DNA from: Microcystis wesenbergii FACHB-1317
Lineage (GTDB): Bacteria > Cyanobacteriota > Cyanobacteriia > Cyanobacteriales > Microcystaceae
Assembly: GCF_014696875.1 (NCBI RefSeq)
Contig: NZ_JACJQV010000205.1
Span: 1-45,120, forward strand
Reading direction: 5' to 3'
Length of the DNA stretch: 45,120 nt
Shown here: positions 1-6,668 of the stretch, piece by piece
Layout of the letters: the number at the start of each line of letters is the position of its first letter
Numbering within the stretch: the stretch's first letter is position 1
Translations under genes and position numbers: made by a program
Notes under the pieces: model-generated
Database searches by the model: none
Told to the model about the DNA's origin: nothing
What the model saw: the letters and a program-made list of their open reading frames with translations, nothing else

Positions 1-114
1 ATTTTATCATCAAGATATAGGAATCGGAGACGGCGTTTTGGTCTGAGATTTAATTTAATCGCTGGCATTTACAACTATGAACTTGCTTTAGGCTATCATC
101 AAGTAGCTGAATAG
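1..114 (+). pseudogene. C-terminal end of an IS5-like transposase (cut by window edge)
   Basis: Frame 1 is open from the first base to a TAG at 112-114 and encodes 37 residues containing YRNRRRRFGLRFNLIAGIYN, which resembles the basic C-terminal tail of IS5-superfamily DDE transposases common in cyanobacteria. The stop is followed at once by a sequence resembling an IS terminal repeat (115-132). Only the tail is visible, so whether the element is intact to the left cannot be judged. The family call rests on motif recall. Confidence 0.6.
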
Positions 115-132
115 GACTTTTGCAGGAGGTCT
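115..132. repeat. Probable right terminal inverted repeat of the IS
   Basis: The 18 bases GACTTTTGCAGGAGGTCT follow the transposase stop directly. A one-mismatch copy (GACTTTTGCAAGAGGTCT) lies at 18394-18411 as the end of a short element without a transposase. That recurrence supports reading both as IS termini. Confidence 0.6.
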
Positions 133-482
133 AATTTAACAGTCGTCGGTTCGTCCTCTATCAATAAAATCCTACAGAGATCCCTAGTCATTGTTAATCG
201 ATCGCTAAAATTATCTTTTTTCCCCCTACTCTCATAGTAAGCCCATCTTTGGGAAACTCAAGGACAAAATCACAACATATCTCCGGCAAAAGTGAGATTT
301 TAATGGCGACCTTGCCCTTAAAATCCTTAATTTAACGATTTTTCCTGAAAAAGATCGCTTTTCTACTCCAAGGAAACAATCTATTTCCTTTTTCTCCCCA
401 CCTCCCCACTTCCCCACTTCCCCACTTCCCTACTTCCCTACTTCCCCACCTCCCCACTTCCCCACTTCCCCACTTCCCTCAC
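133..482. other. Intergenic stretch with a C-rich low-complexity tract
   Basis: No convincing gene. Bases about 393-480 are an imperfect tandem of short CCCCACTTC/CCCTACTTC units. Similar G-rich or C-rich tracts occur at about 9920-9955, 12890-12925, 21280-21310 and 42120-42175, so this is a dispersed simple-repeat type in the genome. Confidence 0.6.
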
Positions 483-691
483 CTATTTTGACTGGATTCG
501 GCGAATTGCCACCACTGCCGGCCGGGGAGGTTGATTAACTTGACCACTGGGCCAATTCGACCCTAGGGGTACTTGTCGTATTTGTTCAAATTCCTGCCCA
601 TTAGTGGTTTTCAGGGCAAATTTTCGGTTTTCAAAGGCCAAATCCCGACGAATTCCCCCCGCTTCCCCCGGATGTTGTACTGCCAAAAATA
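483..691 (-). pseudogene. Duplicated 3' fragment of phoX
   Basis: This stretch matches the 3' end of the full phoX gene (about 6669-6879) with only about seven or eight base differences by eye, including the stop codon. It encodes the last ~69 residues (ending AVVAIRRIQSK against AVVAIRRIESK). Homology stops abruptly near 691 and unrelated sequence follows, so the fragment lacks the rest of the protein and its start. It is a partial duplication or the remnant of a second phoX copy broken by rearrangement. Confidence 0.85.
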
Positions 692-729
692 CAGAAGAAA
701 ACCTCATCAAGCTTTGCTAAAATCCAATA

Positions 730-1395
730 CTATGGAGTGGTGGGGAGATTCCTGATATATTCCTGAACTCGATCATCGGGATGGCTGATCCCTAGCTTGA
801 ATACCGTGTAGAAGAAATTTTGGATCGATCTCCAGATGTTTAAAGCTTGTTCCCTGATGGATGGATGGGCCGAGAGCCTAATCAACGGTAAATTTCCTAC
901 CATTTGATGATCTTGATTGTGAGGATGAGGACTAAATAGAACCCGATAATCCTCGGCGATAATTTCTTTATCGCATCTCATCCAGTCTTCAAAAGTTCTA
1001 ATCTGTTGGGGACTATAAATGCAATGCTCTTCGCTTAAACCTCGTATTTTGTAATAGGTTCTGGGTAATCGTTCTTTATAAATTCGTAAGTTGTGATGAA
1101 CAGCGAGATAGGATAGAGTCCAGTGATGTCCGTATTCGTGGGCTAAGGTTCGTTGTAATTGCTCGATCGTACCTAAAACAAGAGAGTTGAGGCGAATTCT
1201 CGCTTTAAATGTCTGTCCATCATATCGTCCGTACCAATCACCATTGGTATTTAGTCCCAAATCCCTAATTTCTATTGCATCCAACCACGCTAATTCGATT
1301 GGTGACGAAAGACGAAGTTCCTGCTCGACAAAATCCGATAGTGATTCTAATTCTTCTAGAGTATATTGATTACTAAAGTCTTCTATCCTAGGCAT
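730..1395 (-). CDS. HExxH zinc metalloprotease-like protein
   Basis: The 221-residue protein carries HEYGH at residues 86-90, the zincin motif with two zinc-binding histidines and the catalytic glutamate. A downstream EIIAEDYR stretch (about 144-151) could supply a third, glutamate, ligand as in gluzincins; this is inference. No signal peptide or membrane segment is visible, so a cytoplasmic protease is likely. It lies about 100 bp downstream of a 98-residue gene on the same strand and may be co-transcribed with it. No good Shine-Dalgarno (SD) sequence precedes the ATG. Substrate and exact family are not recognised. Confidence 0.65.
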   Translation of the reverse strand: MPRIEDFSNQYTLEELESLSDFVEQELRLSSPIELAWLDAIEIRDLGLNTNGDWYGRYDGQTFKARIRLNSLVLGTIEQLQRTLAHEYGHHWTLSYLAVHHNLRIYKERLPRTYYKIRGLSEEHCIYSPQQIRTFEDWMRCDKEIIAEDYRVLFSPHPHNQDHQMVGNLPLIRLSAHPSIREQALNIWRSIQNFFYTVFKLGISHPDDRVQEYIRNLPTTP

Positions 1396-1491
1396 CGCAA
1401 CGTGATTTTCGTAGATTCTTAACCGACTATTCTAATAATATAACCTAGCCCAACATCGTAGATTGGGTTATATTATATGTGTTATGAGATA

Positions 1492-1788
1492 TTATTTTTT
1501 CTTGCTTGAAGGGTCAAAGATAGTTGGCTGTTGCCGGTCATCCAACTCATCGAACGGGTCCTTCTCTGGATCTTCCGGCAGGATGGGAGCGCTTGCCATC
1601 TCGATTATTTTTTTGCCGTCGCGAACGATTTCCCGATACATTACTCCCGTACTTTTCTGATTGGCGAACACTCCAGATTCGAGTTTATTTAGACAGTCCT
1701 TCATTCGCTCGATCCTCGATTCCGGTACTCCTGCCTCCAAAGCTTCTTGAATATTTCGTTTTAATTCTTGAGTAGTGATGGGGATCAT
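1492..1788 (-). CDS. Hypothetical protein, 98 aa
   Basis: A soluble, charged protein, helical at the N-terminus (MIPITTQELKRNIQEALEAG) with an acidic, proline-rich C-terminal half ending in three lysines. No family recognised. It is the upstream partner of the HExxH protease gene on the same strand. Being small and acidic next to a protease, it could be an inhibitor, substrate or partner, but nothing in the sequence proves this. Upstream of its start come the 11-bp tandem repeats at 1873-1927. Confidence 0.55.
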   Translation of the reverse strand: MIPITTQELKRNIQEALEAGVPESRIERMKDCLNKLESGVFANQKSTGVMYREIVRDGKKIIEMASAPILPEDPEKDPFDELDDRQQPTIFDPSSKKK

Positions 1789-1872
1789 TGATTTTAGTGT
1801 CTTTAAAATACACTGGAAACACTCTTACTATAGTGATTTTACAAAGAAAAGAACAGAAAACTACTACTAATT

Positions 1873-1927
1873 GACTAACTTCTGACTAACTTCTGACTAA
1901 CTTCTGACTAACTTCTGACTAACTTAT
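1873..1927. repeat. Five tandem 11-bp iterons (GACTAACTTCT)
   Basis: The unit GACTAACTTCT is repeated about five times with exact 11-bp phasing, the last copy degenerate, so each unit faces the same side of the helix. It sits about 35 bases before a short MPRSL-type start (1961) and in the divergent space before the 98-aa gene. Related 11-bp phased units occur at 2356-2388 just before the HTH-STAND gene. It looks like an operator. Confidence 0.8.
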
Positions 1928-1960
1928 GCTACTATAGACATATACCTAAAATTACCATTT

Positions 1961-2041
1961 ATGCCTAGATCATTAGAAATCCCTCTGGAATCCATTTTAA
2001 AGCTAACTTCGCCCAAACAAAGGAGAAGCCAACAAGGATAG
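1961..2041 (+). pseudogene. Truncated start of an HTH-STAND paralogue (26 aa)
   Basis: ATG at 1961 opens a 26-codon frame beginning MPRSLEIPLESILKL, which resembles the start of the HTH-STAND protein at 2389 (MSRSLKINPEYIPKAEL) and like it follows 11-bp iterons. The frame stops at 2039-2041 inside a perfect hairpin. I read it as the remnant of a deleted paralogue that kept its promoter region; a leader peptide is the alternative. Confidence 0.4.
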
Positions 2042-2052
2042 TCTTGTTGGCT
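2027..2052 (-). terminator. Perfect 10-bp hairpin, terminator-like
   Basis: AGCCAACAAG (2027-2036) and CTTGTTGGCT (2043-2052) are exact inverse complements around a 6-base loop. Read on the minus strand, the hairpin lies about 30 bases past the stop of the 43-aa gene and is followed by a moderately T-rich stretch. The U-tract is weak, so termination is plausible rather than certain. Confidence 0.4.
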
Positions 2053-2082
2053 CATTACCCTAGAGCGATAGCATCTATATGA

Positions 2083-2214
2083 CTACTGTTTTCCTTCTTG
2101 TTCTTCCTCCTCTTGTGCCTCGGGGTTGCGAAATTCATCGATCAGATCGAGGATCGCTCTCAAAAGATCGACGCTCATTTTAGCAAGCTGTATATAATTG
2201 ATAATTTCTAGCAT
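2083..2214 (-). CDS. Small acidic helical protein, 43 aa
   Basis: ATG at 2214-2212 opens a 43-residue frame: an amphipathic helical N-terminal part (MLEIINYIQLAKMSVDLLRA) and a very acidic tail (PEAQEEEEQEGKQ). An AGGAAG Shine-Dalgarno sequence sits 8 bases before the start, which supports translation. It lies divergently upstream of the HTH-STAND gene, between the two iteron tracts. No family is recognised; a small adaptor or regulator of the neighbouring NTPase is conjecture. Confidence 0.5.
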   Translation of the reverse strand: MLEIINYIQLAKMSVDLLRAILDLIDEFRNPEAQEEEEQEGKQ

Positions 2215-2355
2215 TTCGATAACTTCCTATCTTCTGATTTTCTTTCCTTATTATCTTGGCTAATTCGTAGGACGAGATCTTACATATTTCATAACTTTGT
2301 ATATATAAATGAATTGCCCTAAGAATTGCTTTATTATAGTTTTAAATTCCTTCCG

Positions 2356-2388
2356 GATAACTTCTGAGTAACTTCTGAATAACTGCTT
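2356..2388 (+). promoter_or_regulatory. Three 11-bp phased repeats before the HTH-STAND gene
   Basis: GATAACTTCTG, AGTAACTTCTG and AATAACTGCTT follow one another at 11-bp spacing and end exactly at the ATG of the HTH-STAND gene. They share the AACTTCTG core with the five-unit tract at 1873-1927. A protein bound here would cover the start site, so autorepression by the gene's own HTH domain is a reasonable inference. Confidence 0.55.
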
Positions 2389-3612
2389 ATGTCTCGATCG
2401 CTGAAAATCAATCCCGAATACATCCCTAAAGCCGAACTCGCTCTTAAACAAAAGGGATACACGAATAAAAGTACCTTCGCCGAATTGATTCCTTTGGCTA
2501 GAGCGACAGTTACCAAATTTTTCACAGGTAAGCCGATTAGTCATGAGAATTTTACGATAATTTGCGAGGAATTAGGTTTAAACTGGCAAGAGATAGCATT
2601 GCTAGAAGAAACGTTCGGGAAAGGGGAAATTGATCGGAAGGACTGGGGAGGGGTACCGGAGGCGGATTTTTTCTACGGACGGACGGAAGAACTCGCCGAG
2701 ATCAAACGGTGGATCATCGGTGACAAATGCCGTTTAATTACGGTTTTTGGGATGGCAGGGATGGGAAAAACCGCTCTCGCGGTGAAACTAGCGCAGGGGA
2801 TCGAGGGAGATTTCGATTACCTCATCTATCGTTCCCTTAAACAAGTTTCTCCCCTTACGGAACTTTTGGGGGATTGGTTAGAGATTTTGACAAATTCTCC
2901 CCGCCGGGAGTTACCTGATAGTATCGATATCCGTTTGGCTAGGCTAATCGATCGAATGACCTATCATCGGTGTCTTTTGTTATTGGATGACGGCGAGGAA
3001 ATTCTGCAAAGCGGCGATTTAAGCGGGAGATATCGAGAGGAGTTTGAAAACTACGAAAAGCTATTGAGACGGGTGGGAGAAGCACCGCATAGAAGTTGTT
3101 TAGTATTGATGAGTCGGGAGAAACCCAAGGATATCGATTTTCTAGAAAAGCGGCAGAATACAGTAAAGTCTCTGTTCTTGGGAGGACTCGATGAACTATC
3201 GGCTAGGGAGATGGTAAATAAGGAGGGAGGAGAAGGAACAGAGAGGGAGATTCGGGATTTTATCGAACTGTATCGGGGTAATCCTTTTTTTCTTAAGCTT
3301 GCTTTGGCTAGAATCGTCGATCTCTTCAGTGGTAATATTGCGGAGTTTTTACAAGCTGGGACGATAAATTTTAGTGATATTAATGGGATGATCGAGGTGC
3401 AGTTGCAAAGGCTTTCGGAAATCGAGCGGGAGATATTGGAGGTTTTGGCGAGGGAAGAGGAAGCGATTTCTGTCTCGGAATTACGATCGAAGCTCAATAA
3501 ACCCGGACTGACGGACGCAGTTGATTCTTTGAGAAAGCGAGCGTTCATCGCAAGCAGAGATTCAGGCTTTATTCTTCCGAATTTGATTAAATCCTACGTT
3601 CTAGGACTTTAA
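2389..3612 (+). CDS. HTH-STAND (NB-ARC-like) NTPase without sensor repeats
   Basis: The 407-residue protein starts with a helix-turn-helix-like region (1-70; RATVTKFFTGKPISHENF resembles a Cro/XRE recognition unit). A STAND/NB-ARC NTPase follows: P-loop GMAGMGKT at 121-128, Walker B CLLLLDD at 195-201, and a winged-helix-like region at about 345-407. Cyanobacterial relatives with the MPRSL-type N-terminus usually continue into WD40 or TPR repeats (family knowledge from recall). This one ends right after the winged helix, so it lacks a sensor. It is preceded by iterons, and its last 4 bases overlap the convergent kinase gene. Role: probably signalling or defence. Confidence 0.75.
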   Translation: MSRSLKINPEYIPKAELALKQKGYTNKSTFAELIPLARATVTKFFTGKPISHENFTIICEELGLNWQEIALLEETFGKGEIDRKDWGGVPEADFFYGRTEELAEIKRWIIGDKCRLITVFGMAGMGKTALAVKLAQGIEGDFDYLIYRSLKQVSPLTELLGDWLEILTNSPRRELPDSIDIRLARLIDRMTYHRCLLLLDDGEEILQSGDLSGRYREEFENYEKLLRRVGEAPHRSCLVLMSREKPKDIDFLEKRQNTVKSLFLGGLDELSAREMVNKEGGEGTEREIRDFIELYRGNPFFLKLALARIVDLFSGNIAEFLQAGTINFSDINGMIEVQLQRLSEIEREILEVLAREEEAISVSELRSKLNKPGLTDAVDSLRKRAFIASRDSGFILPNLIKSYVLGL

Positions 3613-4934
3613 TCGAGATAGCGAGGAACGATGTTAACTTTTATCGCGTCTTTAACACTATTATTAACACTCTCTCGGATAACTTGCTCTAGTTCCTCCG
3701 CTAGTTCTGGGAGAATGATCTCGTCTCGTTTTCTGAGGATTTCCACCTGCACGGTACAACCATATTGCTTGGGATCGAGAATAATATTCGAGTATTTTTG
3801 GATGATAGGATAAGGGCTATCTTTTAACTTAGCGGCATTAATCGCTTTTTGGGCATCTCTAGCTAGGGCATTGCTATCCTGTTTGCCATCTTTTCTAATC
3901 CTGCATTGGGTGTCATTGCTAGTATTAGGATTAGTTGGAGAACGATCCGGCTTGATCGCGAAATATCCGAAAACTAAAAACCCTAATACCATAGCCCACA
4001 AGACTACTGTTTGAAATATAGAACCAGAGTTTTCCTGTGAATTAACCTTATCTTCAATGATTTGAATTCGTTTCAATATATCCTTTGTATTTCCGGGCCG
4101 CCCGTTAAGTTTTCGCTCTAAAAGACTATTGATTAAGGCGGCAAATTGATCCGATACGGGTGTAGATTCTGCACGCCACAGTAACTTTTCTTGAGTATCT
4201 TGTTCGATTTGAGAGGGATTCTTGTTGGTTAGAAGATGGACAAAAGTACGCCCGAGAGCATAAAAATCGGATTTGAAATCGGTTCTGCCTCGGTACTGTT
4301 CGGGAGCCATATAGGGGAAGCTCCCGATCCTTGTCGTAGTTTGCTCGTTTATATTTTGATTAATTAAACGAACCGCACCTAGATCGATTAGAAATATCCT
4401 GTTATCGCTATCGCGGTACATAATATTAGAAGGTTTAATATCGCGATGGATGAAATTATTATAATGTAGTCTTTCTAAAATAGTAGTTACTTGTTTTAAC
4501 CAGTCGATCGCCCGCCTTTCATCGATCGCCCCGTGCTGTTCTAGCCACTGCTCTAAGTTTAGTCCTGGGATTTTCTCCATCACTAGACAGTAAGCGGGAA
4601 TAGAATTATTGGGAAACTCGATCGGGAAATATCCGTCTTGTCCTACTGTAGGAAGTCCCTCGATCCAGTAATTTTTTAATAAATCTGCCTCTCGATCAAA
4701 CCGAGAAATCGTGTCCGGGTTCCCTGTGTGGAGAACTTTGAGAACCTTAGGATTGTCTTGATCCGTCATATCCACCACATCGTAAAGGGTAGTTACTCTG
4801 TCCTCCCTCTGGTGTAGTACATTCATCACCCGATATCTATTCTGTATTAGCAAGTGGGAACCGCAAGCCTCGCAGACACTCCCATCTTCGGAGTTCTCCG
4901 GCCGGGGACAGATGGGATTGATACATAATGCCAT
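3609..4934 (-). CDS. Zinc-ribbon Ser/Thr protein kinase with one membrane segment
   Basis: 441 residues. The N-terminus has a four-cysteine ribbon (C4, C9, C21, C24), followed by a Hanks-type kinase: VLK lysine at about 66, catalytic HRDIKPSN at 163-170, DLG (for DFG) at 184-186 and APE at 210-212. One hydrophobic segment (about 309-327) precedes a ~110-residue C-terminal domain that would be outside the membrane. The catalytic loop is intact, so activity is expected. DLG for DFG is frequent in cyanobacterial kinases (recall). It converges on the HTH-STAND gene with a 4-base overlap. Substrates are unknown. Confidence 0.85.
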   Translation of the reverse strand: MALCINPICPRPENSEDGSVCEACGSHLLIQNRYRVMNVLHQREDRVTTLYDVVDMTDQDNPKVLKVLHTGNPDTISRFDREADLLKNYWIEGLPTVGQDGYFPIEFPNNSIPAYCLVMEKIPGLNLEQWLEQHGAIDERRAIDWLKQVTTILERLHYNNFIHRDIKPSNIMYRDSDNRIFLIDLGAVRLINQNINEQTTTRIGSFPYMAPEQYRGRTDFKSDFYALGRTFVHLLTNKNPSQIEQDTQEKLLWRAESTPVSDQFAALINSLLERKLNGRPGNTKDILKRIQIIEDKVNSQENSGSIFQTVVLWAMVLGFLVFGYFAIKPDRSPTNPNTSNDTQCRIRKDGKQDSNALARDAQKAINAAKLKDSPYPIIQKYSNIILDPKQYGCTVQVEILRKRDEIILPELAEELEQVIRESVNNSVKDAIKVNIVPRYLD

Positions 4935-5045
4935 AGATTCAGATAGTCAAGATTGTATTATTAAGAACATCTTGCGATTTTACCGATCTATGATTTGATC
5001 TAGTTTTCATACATGGAAAATCACTCGTTCATTCGCTTACTCTTA

Positions 5046-5051
5046 TATAAT
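5046..5051 (+). promoter_or_regulatory. Possible -10 box before amt
   Basis: A TATAAT hexamer lies about 60 bases upstream of the amt ATG. No clear -35 box and no perfect GTA-N8-TAC NtcA site were found in 4935-5110 by eye, so nitrogen control through NtcA is not shown here. Confidence 0.35.
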
Positions 5052-5109
5052 ACCTACATTTATCTTGTAAGCACTCTCTTCCTAGTAATGCGATTTACCC
5101 ATTGTAGCT

Positions 5110-6603
5110 ATGCGATTTTACAGAATAAAAAGGCTATCTCAAGGATTGATTGCTAAAAATAGGCGGAATTTTCAATACATCGGTTTATTCTGTACTATTT
5201 TGAGCCTGAGCATCGGTATATCGGCGGTAATGGCTCAAGATCTCGGATTATCCGAGCAAGTGGCGCAGTTAAACCGCGGTCAAAATACGATCTGGGTGTT
5301 ACTCACGGGTAGTCTCGTCTTCTTCATGAACTGCGGCTTCGCCATGCTAGAGACGGGCTTTTGCCAGAGTAAAAATGCGATCACCGTCCTCGCCAAAAAC
5401 ACGATCGTCTTTACCGTCGCTACCGCAGTCTATTGGCTGATCGGCTTCGGGCTGATGTTCGGGGATGGCGGCAAATTTGTCGGAACACCGGGTTTTCCTC
5501 CACTCAATGGTCAATTTCCCTCCCTAGATTCGGCGGATATTCCTCTAACGGCTAAATTCTTCTTTCAACTCACTTTCGCGGGAACTGCCGCCACGATCGT
5601 ATCGGGGGCGGTGGCGGAGAGGATTCGCTTCGGGGCGTTCGTCCTTTTTAGTGCCTTTTTTATCCTGATTTACTCCATTGCCGGTTTTTGGATTTGGGGA
5701 GGGGGCTGGTTGCACGAGTTGGGGTTTCGGGATTTCGCGGGTTCGACGGTGGTTCACTCGGTGGGAGGATGGGCGGCTTTGACGGGGGCGTGTCTGTTAG
5801 GGCCTCGTGCGGGAAAATATATCCCTTGGGGACAAGGGGAAAACCGTTCCTTCAAAAATACTAGCTATCGCGGCCATAAAATCATGGCGACTTTTGGCCG
5901 TAATCCGAGCCTAGCGACCTTGGGATGCTTTATTCTCTGGTTGGGTTGGTTCGGCTTTAACGCGGGTTCTACCCTCGCGGCCAATGCGGACGCAATTTCT
6001 CATATCCTGCTGACGACACTCATCGCCGGGGCTTTCGGCGCGCTGGCCTCCACCACTCTCGCTTGGAGATTCTTCGGTAGGACGAGTCTAACCTTTATTA
6101 TTAATGGCATTCTGGCGGGTTGTGTCAGTATTACCGCCCCCTGTGCCTTCGTGAATTTTTTGAGCGCGGCGCTAATCGGCTTTATCGGTGGGGTGATCGT
6201 TCTTCCGTGTAGTATTTGGCTCGAAAAAGGGGAAATCGACGATCCGGTGGGAGCCGTTCCCGTTCATCTCGGTTGCGGTATCTGGGGTACTCTGGCCGTG
6301 GGGATTTTCTGTTTAGCCCCCAAAGATATTCCTTGGGCGGATACCTATTTAAAGCTGCCGAAAGGGGGGTTACTTTTCGGGGGAGGAGTGGATCTATTTA
6401 TGGCGCAATTGATCGGGATCGGGGTTATAGGCTTTTTGGTCGCCAGTTGTAGTCTATTACTCTGGATCTGTGTGGGATGGTTCTTCTATCGCCTGTCGAA
6501 TCCCAGTAATTTTGGTTTCCGTCCGCACAAGGGGTTACGGGTTTCGCAAGAGGAAGAGGAAAAGGGAATTGATTCCCTGTTTGCGGAATGGGAAGAGAAG
6601 TAA
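5110..6603 (+). CDS. amt: Ammonium transporter, Amt family
   Basis: The 497-residue membrane protein carries the Amt signatures: FFMNCGFAMLETGFCQSKN (about 71-89), AGTAATIVSGAVAERIRF (157-174), and the twin pore histidines in VVHSVGG (H216) and VPVHLGCG (H386). These histidines line the ammonium conduction path in the family. An N-terminal hydrophobic segment (about 24-42) is probably a cleaved signal or an extra helix. It would move ammonium across the plasma membrane for nitrogen assimilation. It stands alone on the plus strand between the kinase and phoX. No glnB gene is adjacent. The C-terminal cytoplasmic tail is short. Confidence 0.95.
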   Translation: MRFYRIKRLSQGLIAKNRRNFQYIGLFCTILSLSIGISAVMAQDLGLSEQVAQLNRGQNTIWVLLTGSLVFFMNCGFAMLETGFCQSKNAITVLAKNTIVFTVATAVYWLIGFGLMFGDGGKFVGTPGFPPLNGQFPSLDSADIPLTAKFFFQLTFAGTAATIVSGAVAERIRFGAFVLFSAFFILIYSIAGFWIWGGGWLHELGFRDFAGSTVVHSVGGWAALTGACLLGPRAGKYIPWGQGENRSFKNTSYRGHKIMATFGRNPSLATLGCFILWLGWFGFNAGSTLAANADAISHILLTTLIAGAFGALASTTLAWRFFGRTSLTFIINGILAGCVSITAPCAFVNFLSAALIGFIGGVIVLPCSIWLEKGEIDDPVGAVPVHLGCGIWGTLAVGIFCLAPKDIPWADTYLKLPKGGLLFGGGVDLFMAQLIGIGVIGFLVASCSLLLWICVGWFFYRLSNPSNFGFRPHKGLRVSQEEEEKGIDSLFAEWEEK

Positions 6604-6668
6604 TAGTTTAGGAAGTCGATACAATGGCGGCATAGCCAGAAAAGAAAGAGGAAACTTTCGTTTAAAGT

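Noticed and set aside
1873-1927. Tandem repeats considered as a replication origin (iterons)
   Set aside because: No replication initiator gene or DnaA-box cluster is nearby; position before an HTH gene favours an operator.
5545-5757. Minus-strand frame inside amt
   Set aside because: It is a shadow of the transporter gene with no family resemblance.
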